Shown: in pieces, positions 53,764 through 64,000 of the stretch | Layout of the letters: every line of letters starts with the position of its first letter | Position numbering within the stretch: position 1 is the stretch's first letter | DNA from: Mesorhizobium sp. ORS 3359 | GTDB taxonomy: Bacteria > Pseudomonadota > Alphaproteobacteria > Rhizobiales > Rhizobiaceae | Assembly (NCBI GenBank): GCA_000824845.1 | Contig: CCNC01000091.1 | Location: forward strand, 186,001-250,000 | Direction: 5' to 3' | Length of the DNA: 64,000 bases | The notes under the pieces: generated by a model | Seen by the model: only the letters and a program-made list of their open reading frames with translations | Database searches by the model: none | Told to the model about the DNA's origin: nothing | Made by a program: the position numbers and the translations under genes

Positions 53764-55320
53764 ATGAATAATGCCCCCAATTCATATTCCCGCACCCGAA
53801 AGCGCCTGATGGCCGCCGTCGCTTCCCTGGCCGTTGTCGGCACGGTCGGCGCGGGCATGCTTGCAACCGGCACCGCCCCCGTGCTGGCCGATGCCGTGCG
53901 CGTCGAAGCCCCGCAGATGCCGAGCTTCGCCGATGTCGTCGAGCACGTCTCGCCGGCGGTGGTCAGCGTCAAGGTAAAGGCCAAGATCCAGCCGACCGCC
54001 GATGACGGCCAGGACGATCAGGGCGGTTTCGACAACCTGCCCGACAACCCACAGCTGCGCCGCTTCTTCAAGGAGTTCCGCGGCTTCGGCGACCAGGGCC
54101 AGGGCGGCCAGTTCGGCATGCGCCGCTTCGGCCATCGCGACCATGGCAATGGCGAGCCACGCCCAGTTGCCCAGGGCTCGGGCTTCTTCATCTCGGAGGA
54201 CGGATATCTCGTCACCAACAACCATGTCGTGTCGGAAGGCTCGGACTTCACCGTCGTCACCAATGACGGCAAGGAACTCGATGCCAAGCTGATCGGCACC
54301 GATCCGCGCACCGACCTCGCCGTGCTCAAGGTCGATGGCGGTGGCAACAAGTTCACCTATGTCGACTTCGCCGACGATTCCAAGGTCCGTATCGGCGACT
54401 GGGTGGTTGCCGTCGGCAATCCGTTCGGCCTTGGCGGCACCGTCACCGCCGGCATCGTCTCGGCCCGCGGCCGCGACATCGGCGCCGGCCCCTATGACGA
54501 CTTCATCCAGATCGATGCGTCGGTCAACCGCGGCAATTCGGGCGGCCCGACCTTCAACCTCAACGGCCAGGTGATTGGCATCAACACCGCCATCTTCTCG
54601 CCGTCGGGCGGTAGCGTCGGCATCGCCTTCGACATCCCGGCCTCGACCGCCAAGCAGGTCGTCCAGGACCTGATGAAGAGCGGCTCCGTCCAGCGCGGCT
54701 GGCTCGGCGTCGAGATCCAGCCTGTCACCTCCGACATCGCCGAGTCGCTCGGCCTGAAGTCGGACAAGGGCGCACTGGTCTCCAGCGCCCAGGATGGCGG
54801 TCCGGGCAAGAAGGCGGGCATCACACCCGGCGACGTCATCACCCAGGTCGACGGCAAGGATATTGACTCGCCGAAGGAACTCGCCCGCACGATCGGTGCC
54901 TATTCGCCAGGCAAGTCGGTCGACGTTACCGTCTGGCGCGACGGCAAGTCCGAGACGGTCAAGGTCGATCTCGGCACGCTGCCCGCGAGCGACAAGCAGG
55001 CCTCGAACGACGACAACAGCAAGCAGTCGGCGCCCGCCGCCAAGCCCGACACGCTTGCCGATCTCGGCCTGACCGTCACCAAGGCGGAAAAGGGCAAGGG
55101 CCTCGTGGTCACCGATGTCGATCCCGACAGCGACGCGGCCGACCGCGGCATCCAGCCGGGCGACGTCATCACCTCGATCAACTCGAACGAGGTGAACACC
55201 ACCGACGACGTCTCCAAGGCGATGACCGATGCCGCCAAGGCCGGCCGCAAGGCCGTGCTGATGCAGATCACCCGCGACGACTCGAACCGCTTCGTCGCGC
55301 TGCCGGTCGGCAAGGGCTGA
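53764..55320 (+). CDS. degP: Periplasmic serine protease DegP/HtrA (Do family)
   Basis: A 518-residue protease-chaperone that removes misfolded envelope proteins. Signal peptide or anchor near the N-terminus (residues about 15-42, then VLADAVRV). Catalytic triad: His154 in VTNNHVVSEG, Asp184 in DPRTDLAVLK, Ser259 in NRGNSGGPTFN. Two PDZ domains: about 295-395 (SVQRGWLGVEIQPV) and 425-510 (LADLGLTVTKAE). A long Gly/Gln/His-rich loop (about 78-135) precedes the triad. It is followed by a two-component pair likely to sense envelope stress. Confidence 0.96.
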   Translation: MNNAPNSYSRTRKRLMAAVASLAVVGTVGAGMLATGTAPVLADAVRVEAPQMPSFADVVEHVSPAVVSVKVKAKIQPTADDGQDDQGGFDNLPDNPQLRRFFKEFRGFGDQGQGGQFGMRRFGHRDHGNGEPRPVAQGSGFFISEDGYLVTNNHVVSEGSDFTVVTNDGKELDAKLIGTDPRTDLAVLKVDGGGNKFTYVDFADDSKVRIGDWVVAVGNPFGLGGTVTAGIVSARGRDIGAGPYDDFIQIDASVNRGNSGGPTFNLNGQVIGINTAIFSPSGGSVGIAFDIPASTAKQVVQDLMKSGSVQRGWLGVEIQPVTSDIAESLGLKSDKGALVSSAQDGGPGKKAGITPGDVITQVDGKDIDSPKELARTIGAYSPGKSVDVTVWRDGKSETVKVDLGTLPASDKQASNDDNSKQSAPAAKPDTLADLGLTVTKAEKGKGLVVTDVDPDSDAADRGIQPGDVITSINSNEVNTTDDVSKAMTDAAKAGRKAVLMQITRDDSNRFVALPVGKG

Positions 55321-55523
55321 GATATCAGCGTTCAGATTTTCCCTGCGGCGGTATCAACACCCCCGAGCCGCCACCGGGAAAACATGGGGCCGAGCACGTA
55401 AGTCAGTCACCGTGTTTCGCTCCTGGCGGCAGCGGGTTTCCCATCACCCGCTGCCGCTTTAACTTGAAGGCATGAAGAATGACTGCTCCTCAAACCTCCA
55501 ATGAAATCGCGTATAACGGCTCC

Positions 55524-56198
55524 ATGAAGATTCTCGTCATGGAAGACGATCGCGAGGCGGCGGACTACTTGCAGAAAGCCTTCGCCGAGGCGGGCCATAC
55601 CGCCCATGTCGCTGGCGACGGCGAGACCGGCTTCGCGCTTGCCGATGCCGGCGACTATGATGTGATGGTGGTCGACCGCCTGATGCCGCGCCGCGACGGC
55701 CTGTCGGTGATCGCCGCGCTTCGCTCGCGCGGCAACACCACGCCGGTTCTGATCCTGTCCGCCCTGGGCGAGGTCGACGACCGCGTCACCGGCTTGCGCG
55801 CCGGCGGCGACGATTATCTCACCAAGCCCTACGCCTTTTCAGAATTGCTGGCCCGTGTCGAGGTGCTGAACCGCCGTGCCGGCGCGCGCGAATCCGAGAC
55901 TGTGTATCGTGTCGGCGACCTCGAGCTCGACCGGCTGTCGCATTCGGTCAAGCGGGCGGGGCGCGAGATCACGCTGCAGCCGCGCGAGTTCCGCCTGCTC
56001 GAATATCTGATGCGCCATGCCGGCCAGGTGGTGACCCGCACAATGCTTCTGGAAAATGTCTGGGACTATCATTTCGACCCGCAGACCAACGTCATCGACG
56101 TCCATGTCTCGCGCCTGCGCGGCAAGATCGAAAAAGGCTTCGACAAGCCGATCCTGCACACGATCCGCGGCGCCGGCTACATGCTGAAGGGCGGCTAG
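55524..56198 (+). CDS. OmpR/PhoB family response regulator (degP-linked)
   Basis: A 224-residue response regulator, receiver with Asp51 in VMVVDRLMPRRDG and Lys in YLTKPYAFSELLARV, then a winged-helix domain (ITLQPREFRLLEYLMRHAG and VIDVHVSRLRGKIEKG). The ATG at 55524 is the family start; 55479 has a better ribosome site (GAAGG eight bases upstream) and would add 15 residues. The gene lies 158 bases after degP and upstream of its kinase, separated by a repeat element and a strong hairpin. Probable role in envelope-stress or copper-type response, by context. Confidence 0.85.
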   Translation: MKILVMEDDREAADYLQKAFAEAGHTAHVAGDGETGFALADAGDYDVMVVDRLMPRRDGLSVIAALRSRGNTTPVLILSALGEVDDRVTGLRAGGDDYLTKPYAFSELLARVEVLNRRAGARESETVYRVGDLELDRLSHSVKRAGREITLQPREFRLLEYLMRHAGQVVTRTMLLENVWDYHFDPQTNVIDVHVSRLRGKIEKGFDKPILHTIRGAGYMLKGG

Positions 56199-56245
56199 AG
56201 CATGATCCCGAAAAGTGGGAACCGGTTTTCGGAGAAGATCATGCT
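56199..56245. repeat. Intergenic repeat of the AGCATGATC family, copy 1
   Basis: Terminal arms AGCATGATC and GATCATGCT, with internal CCGAAAAGTGGGAACCGG. A related copy with arms AGCATGTCT/AGACATGCT is at 57841-57886. It begins with the first base after the response regulator stop. Confidence 0.7.
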
Positions 56246-56258
56246 ACAACAAAGGGTC

Positions 56259-56297
56259 AGATCAGGATGACGATTCAACCAATCGTCATCCTGATCT
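56259..56297. other. Strong hairpin between response regulator and kinase genes
   Basis: Arms AGATCAGGATGACGATT and AATCGTCATCCTGATCT, 17 bases each, perfectly paired around a CAACC loop. There is no T-run after it. It lies 11 bases before the kinase start and could limit or stabilise the downstream message. Confidence 0.8.
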
Positions 56298-56308
56298 AGA
56301 GCCCGCAA

Positions 56309-57787
56309 ATGGCTCTTTCCCTGCCGGCCATCATGAAGACGACGGCGGCCCGGCTCTCGGCGCTCTATCTTCTGCTTTTCGCGCTCTGCGCGGTGCTGCT
56401 CGTCTTCTACATGACGTCGCTCTCGGCGCGCATGCTGACCGCGCAGACGCAGGAGACCATCAACGACGAGGTGCTGGGTCTCGCCCGTGCCTATCAGCGC
56501 GGCGGCCTGCCCGTGCTGGTGCGCGTCGTCGAAAACCGCTCGCGCCAGCCCGGCGCCAACCTCTATCTCATCGCCGACGCCAACGGCCAGATCCTGACCG
56601 GCAATGTGCAGAGCCTTGAGCCGGGGGTGATCGAAACCGAGGGCTGGACGACCGAGCCCTTCTCCTACCAGCGCTTCGGCGAAGGCGAACTCGACCGGTT
56701 GCGCAGTGGAGCTACCGACCAGCCCGCGCCCCAGGCCGGCGACAACAGCACTCCCCAGTCGACAGGCGAAAAGGGCCACAACGCCATCGCGCTGGTGCTG
56801 CGACTCCCCAATCAGATGATCATGCTGGTCGGCCGCGACCTCGGCGAGCCCGAGCGCTTCCGCGCCGTCATCAGCCGAGCGCTGACACTGGCGCTCGGCA
56901 TGATGGGCCTGGGCGGGCTCCTGATCTGGTTCTTCGTCGGGCGCGCCGCGCTGAAACGCATCGACAGCGTGTCCGATGCCAGCCGCCGCATCATGGGCGG
57001 CGATCTCAGCGGACGCCTTCCGGTCACCGGCGCCGGCGACGAATTCGACCGCCTCTCGGAAAACCTCAATGCGATGCTGGCCAGGATCGCCATGCTGAAT
57101 GAGGGGCTGAAGCAGGTCTCCGACAACATCGCCCATGATCTGAAGACGCCGCTGACCAGGCTGCGCAACCGCGCCGAGGCGACGCTTGCCGGCAGGCACA
57201 AGACGGAAGACTACCGCCAGGCGCTGGAAGGCACGATCGCGGAGTCCGACCAGCTCATCAAGACGTTCAACGCCATACTGATGATCTCACGACTGGAGGC
57301 CGGCTATTCCTCGGAACAGACCGGTCCGGTCGATCTCGCCGCAACGGTGAGCGACGTCGTCGAGCTCTACGAGCCGGTGGCGGAGGAAGCCGGCGTCACG
57401 CTGGAGGCGACCGTCCCCGACGCCTTCACGATCAACGGCAACCGCGAGCTGATCGGTCAGGCGCTGTCCAACATCGTCGACAACGCCATCAAATACTCGA
57501 CCGACGCCGCCGAGACGCCGAAAGTGCGTGTGGCGCTGGAGCGCGCCGGAAGCGAAATCAAGCTTACCGTCACCGACAATGGCCACGGCATTCCCGACGA
57601 CGCCGACCGCGCCCGCGCCACCGAGCGTTTCGTGCGCCTGGAGAAGAGCCGCTCGCAGCCGGGCTCGGGCCTTGGCCTCAGCCTTGCCAAGGCCATCATG
57701 ACTTTCCACAACGGCAGGCTTGATCTTTTGCCCGCCAATCCAGGATTGTCCGTGGTCATGAGTTTTCCGTTGCGGGAGACGCATTAA
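56309..57787 (+). CDS. HAMP-containing sensor histidine kinase
   Basis: A 492-residue kinase with two membrane segments (about residues 13-36 and 193-215), a periplasmic sensor of about 155 residues between them, HAMP (FFVGRAALKRIDSVSDASRRI), HisKA with His276 in NIAHDLKTPLTRLRNRAE and HATPase_c with LIGQALSNIVDNAIKYS, TDNGHGIPD and QPGSGLGLSLAKAI. Downstream of the OmpR-type regulator, its cognate partner by proximity. ATG at 56309; 56333 is an alternative. A hairpin overlapping the upstream spacer may lower its translation. Confidence 0.9.
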   Translation: MALSLPAIMKTTAARLSALYLLLFALCAVLLVFYMTSLSARMLTAQTQETINDEVLGLARAYQRGGLPVLVRVVENRSRQPGANLYLIADANGQILTGNVQSLEPGVIETEGWTTEPFSYQRFGEGELDRLRSGATDQPAPQAGDNSTPQSTGEKGHNAIALVLRLPNQMIMLVGRDLGEPERFRAVISRALTLALGMMGLGGLLIWFFVGRAALKRIDSVSDASRRIMGGDLSGRLPVTGAGDEFDRLSENLNAMLARIAMLNEGLKQVSDNIAHDLKTPLTRLRNRAEATLAGRHKTEDYRQALEGTIAESDQLIKTFNAILMISRLEAGYSSEQTGPVDLAATVSDVVELYEPVAEEAGVTLEATVPDAFTINGNRELIGQALSNIVDNAIKYSTDAAETPKVRVALERAGSEIKLTVTDNGHGIPDDADRARATERFVRLEKSRSQPGSGLGLSLAKAIMTFHNGRLDLLPANPGLSVVMSFPLRETH

Positions 57788-57833
57788 AGCAGGTCCGCGA
57801 GAAAAAGGATTCACGCGACCTGCTTTAAGTTTT
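57783..57833 (+). terminator. Terminator-like inverted repeat after the kinase gene
   Basis: Arms TTAAAGCAGGTC (57783-57794) and GACCTGCTTTAA (57816-57827), perfect, followed by GTTTTT. The arm includes the stop codon. It may end the degP-regulator-kinase transcript before glnE. Confidence 0.6.
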
Positions 57834-57840
57834 TGATTTA

Positions 57841-57886
57841 AGCATGTCTTTGTCCCGAAACCGGGCCCACTTTCGGGAGACATGCT
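57841..57886. repeat. Intergenic repeat of the AGCATGATC family, copy 2
   Basis: Arms AGCATGTCT and AGACATGCT around CCCGAAACCGGGCCCACTTTC. It is related to the copy at 56199-56245 and occupies the spacer before glnE. Confidence 0.7.
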
Positions 57887-57902
57887 TTAATGGTTCGGGC
57901 AA

Positions 57903-60868
<2,966 letters not shown>

Positions 60869-60884
<16 letters not shown>

Positions 60885-61306
60885 ACCTGGCGGAGCTTGC
60901 GCCGCGAATGCGCCTGCAGGATCCGATCGCGCAAATGGGCATAGAAGCGAGGCGGTAGCATGCCGTAATGGAAGCGGGCGGGGCTGCTTCCCGGGATCGG
61001 TCGGAGATCGGGGCCTGGCCACAGGAAATCATTGGTTTCGCTCACCAAGACCCAGGACCGCATGTCGTCGAGCCCCAGGTGAGCCTTGAGAGGCGCGGGC
61101 ATCACTATCGCATCGGCGGGGTCTGCCGGAGGCGTATGAGTGATTGGAACGACCGTCACGACTTCGCGGCCTTCAACGATCCGGCGTGCCGCAACGATGG
61201 CGCAAGGCCTGTTCTTGCGACCCTCTTCGACACCTTGCCTGTGTTCGTCCGACCATAGGTAGGAATAGCAAATCACCAGGCCGGGAACAGGCTTGGGCAG
61301 GCTCAC
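60869..61306 (-). CDS. PemK/MazF-like toxin of a type II toxin-antitoxin pair
   Basis: A 145-residue protein resembling the PemK/MazF growth inhibitors, ribosome-independent mRNA endonucleases: VPGLVICYSYLWSDEHRQG, RPCAIVAARRI, VVTVVPITHTPP and the C-terminal RILQAHSRRKLR. GTG at 61306 overlaps the antitoxin stop in GTGA and is preferred over the in-frame TTG at 61315. It is downstream of the Phd-type antitoxin, the usual order. Overlaps the end of glnE by 16 bases (convergent). Toxicity is inferred. Confidence 0.82.
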
Positions 61307-61563
61307 GGCGTCCAATCTTTGAGCATCTGGTCCAGCTCGTCATGCTGGGAAGGGACCGCGCTCTCGGCGATGGCTTTCAGCGTCTCGTCATCGAGTTCCT
61401 CGACGGGGCGGGTGACCCGTCCCTTGACCAGCACTTCGAACATCGCGGCTGAAAGAAGCACCGTGTGGGTTCGGCCGTTCTTCGTAATCGCGACCGGCGC
61501 CCGCTGCGCGGCGTCCTGGAAGCGGCCGACATTCTGCTGGAATTCCGTTGATGTCACGCGCAT
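61303..61563 (-). CDS. Phd/YefM-type antitoxin
   Basis: An 86-residue protein with the Phd/YefM N-terminal DNA-binding fold: MRVTSTEFQQNVGRFQDAAQ, APVAITKNGRTHTVLLSAAMFE. The C-terminal acidic tail (VPSQHDELDQMLKDWTP) would bind and neutralise the toxin. The ATG at 61563 has AAGAGG eight bases upstream; a GTG at 61572 is an alternative. Its 3' end overlaps the toxin start by four bases. Such pairs repress their own promoter. Confidence 0.88.
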   Translation of the reverse strand: MRVTSTEFQQNVGRFQDAAQRAPVAITKNGRTHTVLLSAAMFEVLVKGRVTRPVEELDDETLKAIAESAVPSQHDELDQMLKDWTP

Positions 61564-61641
61564 GGAAGTCACCTCTTATCCAAAATAGATAAAGTGGATA
61601 ACTCTTTCAAGTTGGCTCGGGCTCCTGAGGATTCTGCTAAA

Positions 61642-63963
61642 TCAGGCCGCGACCTTCACCGCGGCCGGCGCCTTCTTCAGCGGAATGCGCACCGACACGA
61701 TTGTGCCGACGCCTTCGGTCGAGCGGATCTTCAGCGCGCCGCCCTGCAGCTCGGCCAGCGAGCGCGAGATGGCGAGGCCGAGGCCTGAGCCGGTGTGGTT
61801 CTTGGAGAATTGGTTCTGCACCTGCTCGAACGGCCGGCCGAGCTTGCTCAGCGCATGCTTGGGAATGCCGCAGCCATTGTCCTCGATGGTGAGCAGCAGG
61901 GCGCCCGACGTGTTGCGCGCCCGGACCGTGATCTTGCCGCCCTGGCCGGTGAATTTCACTGCATTGGAGAGCAGGTTGATGGCGATCTGCTTGATCGCGC
62001 GGCGGTCGGCGTAGACCCGCATCGCATCGGCGATGCGCGTCTCGACATTGATCGACTTTTCCGCCGCCTGCAGCGAGATCACCCGCACCGTCTCCTTGAT
62101 CAGCGGGCAGAGGTCGATCTCCTCGCGGTCGAGCGAGAACTGGCCGGCCTCGATCTTCGACATGTCGAGGATATCGTTGATGACGCCGAGCAGGTATTTG
62201 CCGCTGCCGTTGATGTCGGTCGCGTACTCTTCGTAGCGCTCCGAGCCTAGCGGCCCGAACAGGCCCTGCTGCATCAGCTCGGAGAAGCCGATGATGGCGT
62301 TGAGCGGCGTGCGCAGCTCATGCGACATGTTGGCGAGGAATTCCGATTTGGCGCGATTGGCTGCCTCGGCGCGCTCGGTCTCCTTCATATATTTGCGGTT
62401 GAGCTCGACCAGTTCGCTGGAGCGTTCCTCCTCGGCGCGGCGGGCGAGGCTGAGATCGTGGATCGTCGCCATCAGCCGGCGCTCGCTGTCGACCAGCTTC
62501 TCCTGATGCAGCTTGATCTGGGTGATGTCGGAGCCGACCGAGACGATACCGCCGTCGCGGGTCCTAAGCTCGTTGACTTGCAGCCAGCGGCCATCGGCAA
62601 GCTGGCGCTCCAGGGTGACGCCGCCATGCGGTCCGTTGGCGTTGGCGAGCCTGCGCTCCGAGGCGAAGGCCAGCATCCGCTCCTCCAGCGCGTCGCGACC
62701 GACGCCCGGCACGACATCGCGGTCCGAGAGCCCATTGTCCTTTTGGAACTTCGAATTGCACATGATCAGCCGCTCGGAGGCATCCCACAGCACGAAGGAT
62801 TCGTTGATGTTCTCGATCGCGGTCCTCAGGCGCATGTCGGCCGCTTCCGAACGCAGCGCCAGATGCCGCTGCTCGGTGACGTCGACGGCGATGCCGATCA
62901 ACTGGATCTCCGGCGCCTCCGGGTCGATCACCTGGGCGCGGGCTCGCATCCACACCCATTGCCCGTCGGCATGGCGCATGCGGAAGACCTGGTCGATATG
63001 GTCGATCTCGCGTTCGACGATGCGGTTGGCGAGCTCGAACAGGTCGCCGTCGTCCGGATGGATAATCTCGTCGACCTCGCCGAAGGAGAGCATCGTATCG
63101 CAGGGCTCGTAGCCCAGCATGTCGTACATCGAGCGCGACCAGTACATCTTGCCGCGCACCATGTCCCAGTCCCACAGCCCGCAGCGGCCGCGCACCAGCG
63201 CCATGTCGATGCGCTGATGCGCCTCGAGATAGATGCGGTCCGCCGCCTGGGCGCGCGCCGCCTGGCCGAAATAGGCGTAGAGGATGACGATCAGCACGCC
63301 CGCCGTCAGCACGAACAGCGTGACGTTGAGCGACATCGACTTGCGCCAGCTGTCGAACACCGCTTCCTGCGGCACCAGGACGGCGGTCGCGTGCCTGCGA
63401 TCCCCGGTAAGGCTGACGGCGGCGAACCAATCCTGCCCGGCGATCGAGACATCCATCACGCCGGCGCGGTCGCCGAACATGAACAGCGGCTGGCCGCCAA
63501 GGGCCAGACTGTCCAGCGTGCGGCCCTGCCAGCCGGTCGAAAGCGGCGAGACGGAGATGACCTTGAAGGCGCCGTCGGTGATGGCCAGCACATGGGCACG
63601 GCTCATCGCCCCCTGGCGGCTGGTGCTTTCCAGCAGGCTGACGGCGTTGGCGCCCGCAACGTTGGGGTCCGCCGTGATCGCCTGCGCCATCTGGCCGGCG
63701 GCTAAAGCCAGCACCGCCTTGGCGTCGCGCTCGATCTCGTCATGCTCGTTCATCAGCGACAGGAAGCGCAGCGCTGCGATGACGATGAGGAAAATAACGA
63801 TCAGCGCCGGGATCGACCGGCGAAGAAACGGCTCGGCGGCCAAGAGCCGCTGATAGGTGGGTTCGGCGATCAGGCGCGTATTGCCGGCAAGTCCATCGCT
63901 CCTTGCCTTGCGACGCGCAAAAGCCTTCCCTCCGGGCGCGCCCCACGCGTCCGCCTTGGCCAT
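61642..63963 (-). CDS. PAS-containing sensor histidine kinase, PdhS/PleC-like
   Basis: A 773-residue membrane kinase. Membrane segments near residues 50-72 and 215-238 enclose a periplasmic or Cache-like sensor; then two PAS regions (RCGLWDWDMVRGKMYWSRSM near 265-380 and NINESFVLWDASERLIM near 395-500), a coiled coil (about 505-545), HisKA with His548 in NMSHELRTPLNAIIGFSEL and HATPase_c with IAINLLSNAVKFTG, EDNGCGIP and TGSGLGLAISRSL. The HisKA context matches DivK-directed kinases such as PdhS1. ATG at 63963 has GGGGAG at eight bases and is preferred over GTG at 63972. Gene upstream of the toxin-antitoxin pair, same strand. Confidence 0.88.
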   Translation of the reverse strand: MAKADAWGAPGGKAFARRKARSDGLAGNTRLIAEPTYQRLLAAEPFLRRSIPALIVIFLIVIAALRFLSLMNEHDEIERDAKAVLALAAGQMAQAITADPNVAGANAVSLLESTSRQGAMSRAHVLAITDGAFKVISVSPLSTGWQGRTLDSLALGGQPLFMFGDRAGVMDVSIAGQDWFAAVSLTGDRRHATAVLVPQEAVFDSWRKSMSLNVTLFVLTAGVLIVILYAYFGQAARAQAADRIYLEAHQRIDMALVRGRCGLWDWDMVRGKMYWSRSMYDMLGYEPCDTMLSFGEVDEIIHPDDGDLFELANRIVEREIDHIDQVFRMRHADGQWVWMRARAQVIDPEAPEIQLIGIAVDVTEQRHLALRSEAADMRLRTAIENINESFVLWDASERLIMCNSKFQKDNGLSDRDVVPGVGRDALEERMLAFASERRLANANGPHGGVTLERQLADGRWLQVNELRTRDGGIVSVGSDITQIKLHQEKLVDSERRLMATIHDLSLARRAEEERSSELVELNRKYMKETERAEAANRAKSEFLANMSHELRTPLNAIIGFSELMQQGLFGPLGSERYEEYATDINGSGKYLLGVINDILDMSKIEAGQFSLDREEIDLCPLIKETVRVISLQAAEKSINVETRIADAMRVYADRRAIKQIAINLLSNAVKFTGQGGKITVRARNTSGALLLTIEDNGCGIPKHALSKLGRPFEQVQNQFSKNHTGSGLGLAISRSLAELQGGALKIRSTEGVGTIVSVRIPLKKAPAAVKVAA

Positions 63964-64000
63964 AAATGGCACTCCCCGATCTGCCGTATGTACTGGATGA

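Overview
The window is GC-rich, densely coded chromosomal DNA of an alphaproteobacterium of the order Hyphomicrobiales (Rhizobiales), most like Mesorhizobium or a close relative. The indicators are gene families and synteny typical of that group: a FeuP/FeuQ two-component pair, a Ros/MucR zinc-finger regulator, DUF1491, DUF2336 and DUF5330 proteins, an IalB-type envelope protein, two PleC/DivJ/PdhS-type histidine kinases, the ccmIEFH-degP-regulator-kinase-glnE order, and dispersed rhizobial-type intergenic palindromes. No rRNA, tRNA, CRISPR array, transposase or integrase was recognised. All assignments rest on reading motifs, lengths and context; no database search was run.

Layout, left to right. 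1-2849: methylmalonyl-CoA mutase, large subunit (cut by the window edge) and small subunit. 3104-4627: HerA-like ATPase. 4628-6266: gene-poor stretch with one small ORF and a short AraC-type HTH gene without a normal start. 6366-12318: a surface operon with a 150-aa protein coupled to a 1220-aa trimeric autotransporter adhesin, then IalB-like, cysteine-containing membrane-anchored and DUF4189 proteins. 12350-19794: a catabolic island made of a polar amino acid ABC transporter, a C45-family amidohydrolase, a BKACE (DUF849) enzyme, a class III aminotransferase and two RpiR regulators. 19845-28993: assorted genes (PaiB-like, L,D-transpeptidase, haloacid dehalogenase, branched-chain aminotransferase, Fe-type superoxide dismutase, two c-type cytochromes, SET protein, oligopeptidase B, SH3-like protein).

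29409-37890: mucR, sufE, a DUF5330 protein, a DivJ-like kinase with a peptidoglycan-binding partner and DUF1491, a MerR regulator overlapping a frameshifted carboxymuconolactone decarboxylase gene, a DUF2336 protein, a small conserved protein and a DUF1254/DUF1214 pair. 38025-40181: class A penicillin-binding protein. 40424-45152: TetR regulator divergent from a dimethylglycine-dehydrogenase-like flavoprotein and a non-pyrrolysine MttB-family methyltransferase. 45290-49443: an orphan DUF3168 gene, a SnoaL-like protein, a FeuN-like small protein with FeuP/FeuQ, and a surface-antigen lipoprotein. 49552-60884: cytochrome c maturation genes ccmI, ccmE, ccmF, ccmH, then a DegP protease, a two-component pair and glnE. 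60869-63963: a Phd/PemK-type toxin-antitoxin pair and a second large PAS histidine kinase.

The two parts most likely to hold undescribed biology are the amidohydrolase/transporter/aminotransferase/BKACE island (a predicted pathway that imports a compound, releases an amino acid, transaminates it to a beta-keto acid and cleaves that acid) and the MttB-like/dimethylglycine-dehydrogenase module, which looks like a demethylation system for a methylated amine. The envelope operon around the trimeric adhesin, with a coupled upstream protein of unknown role, is a third candidate.
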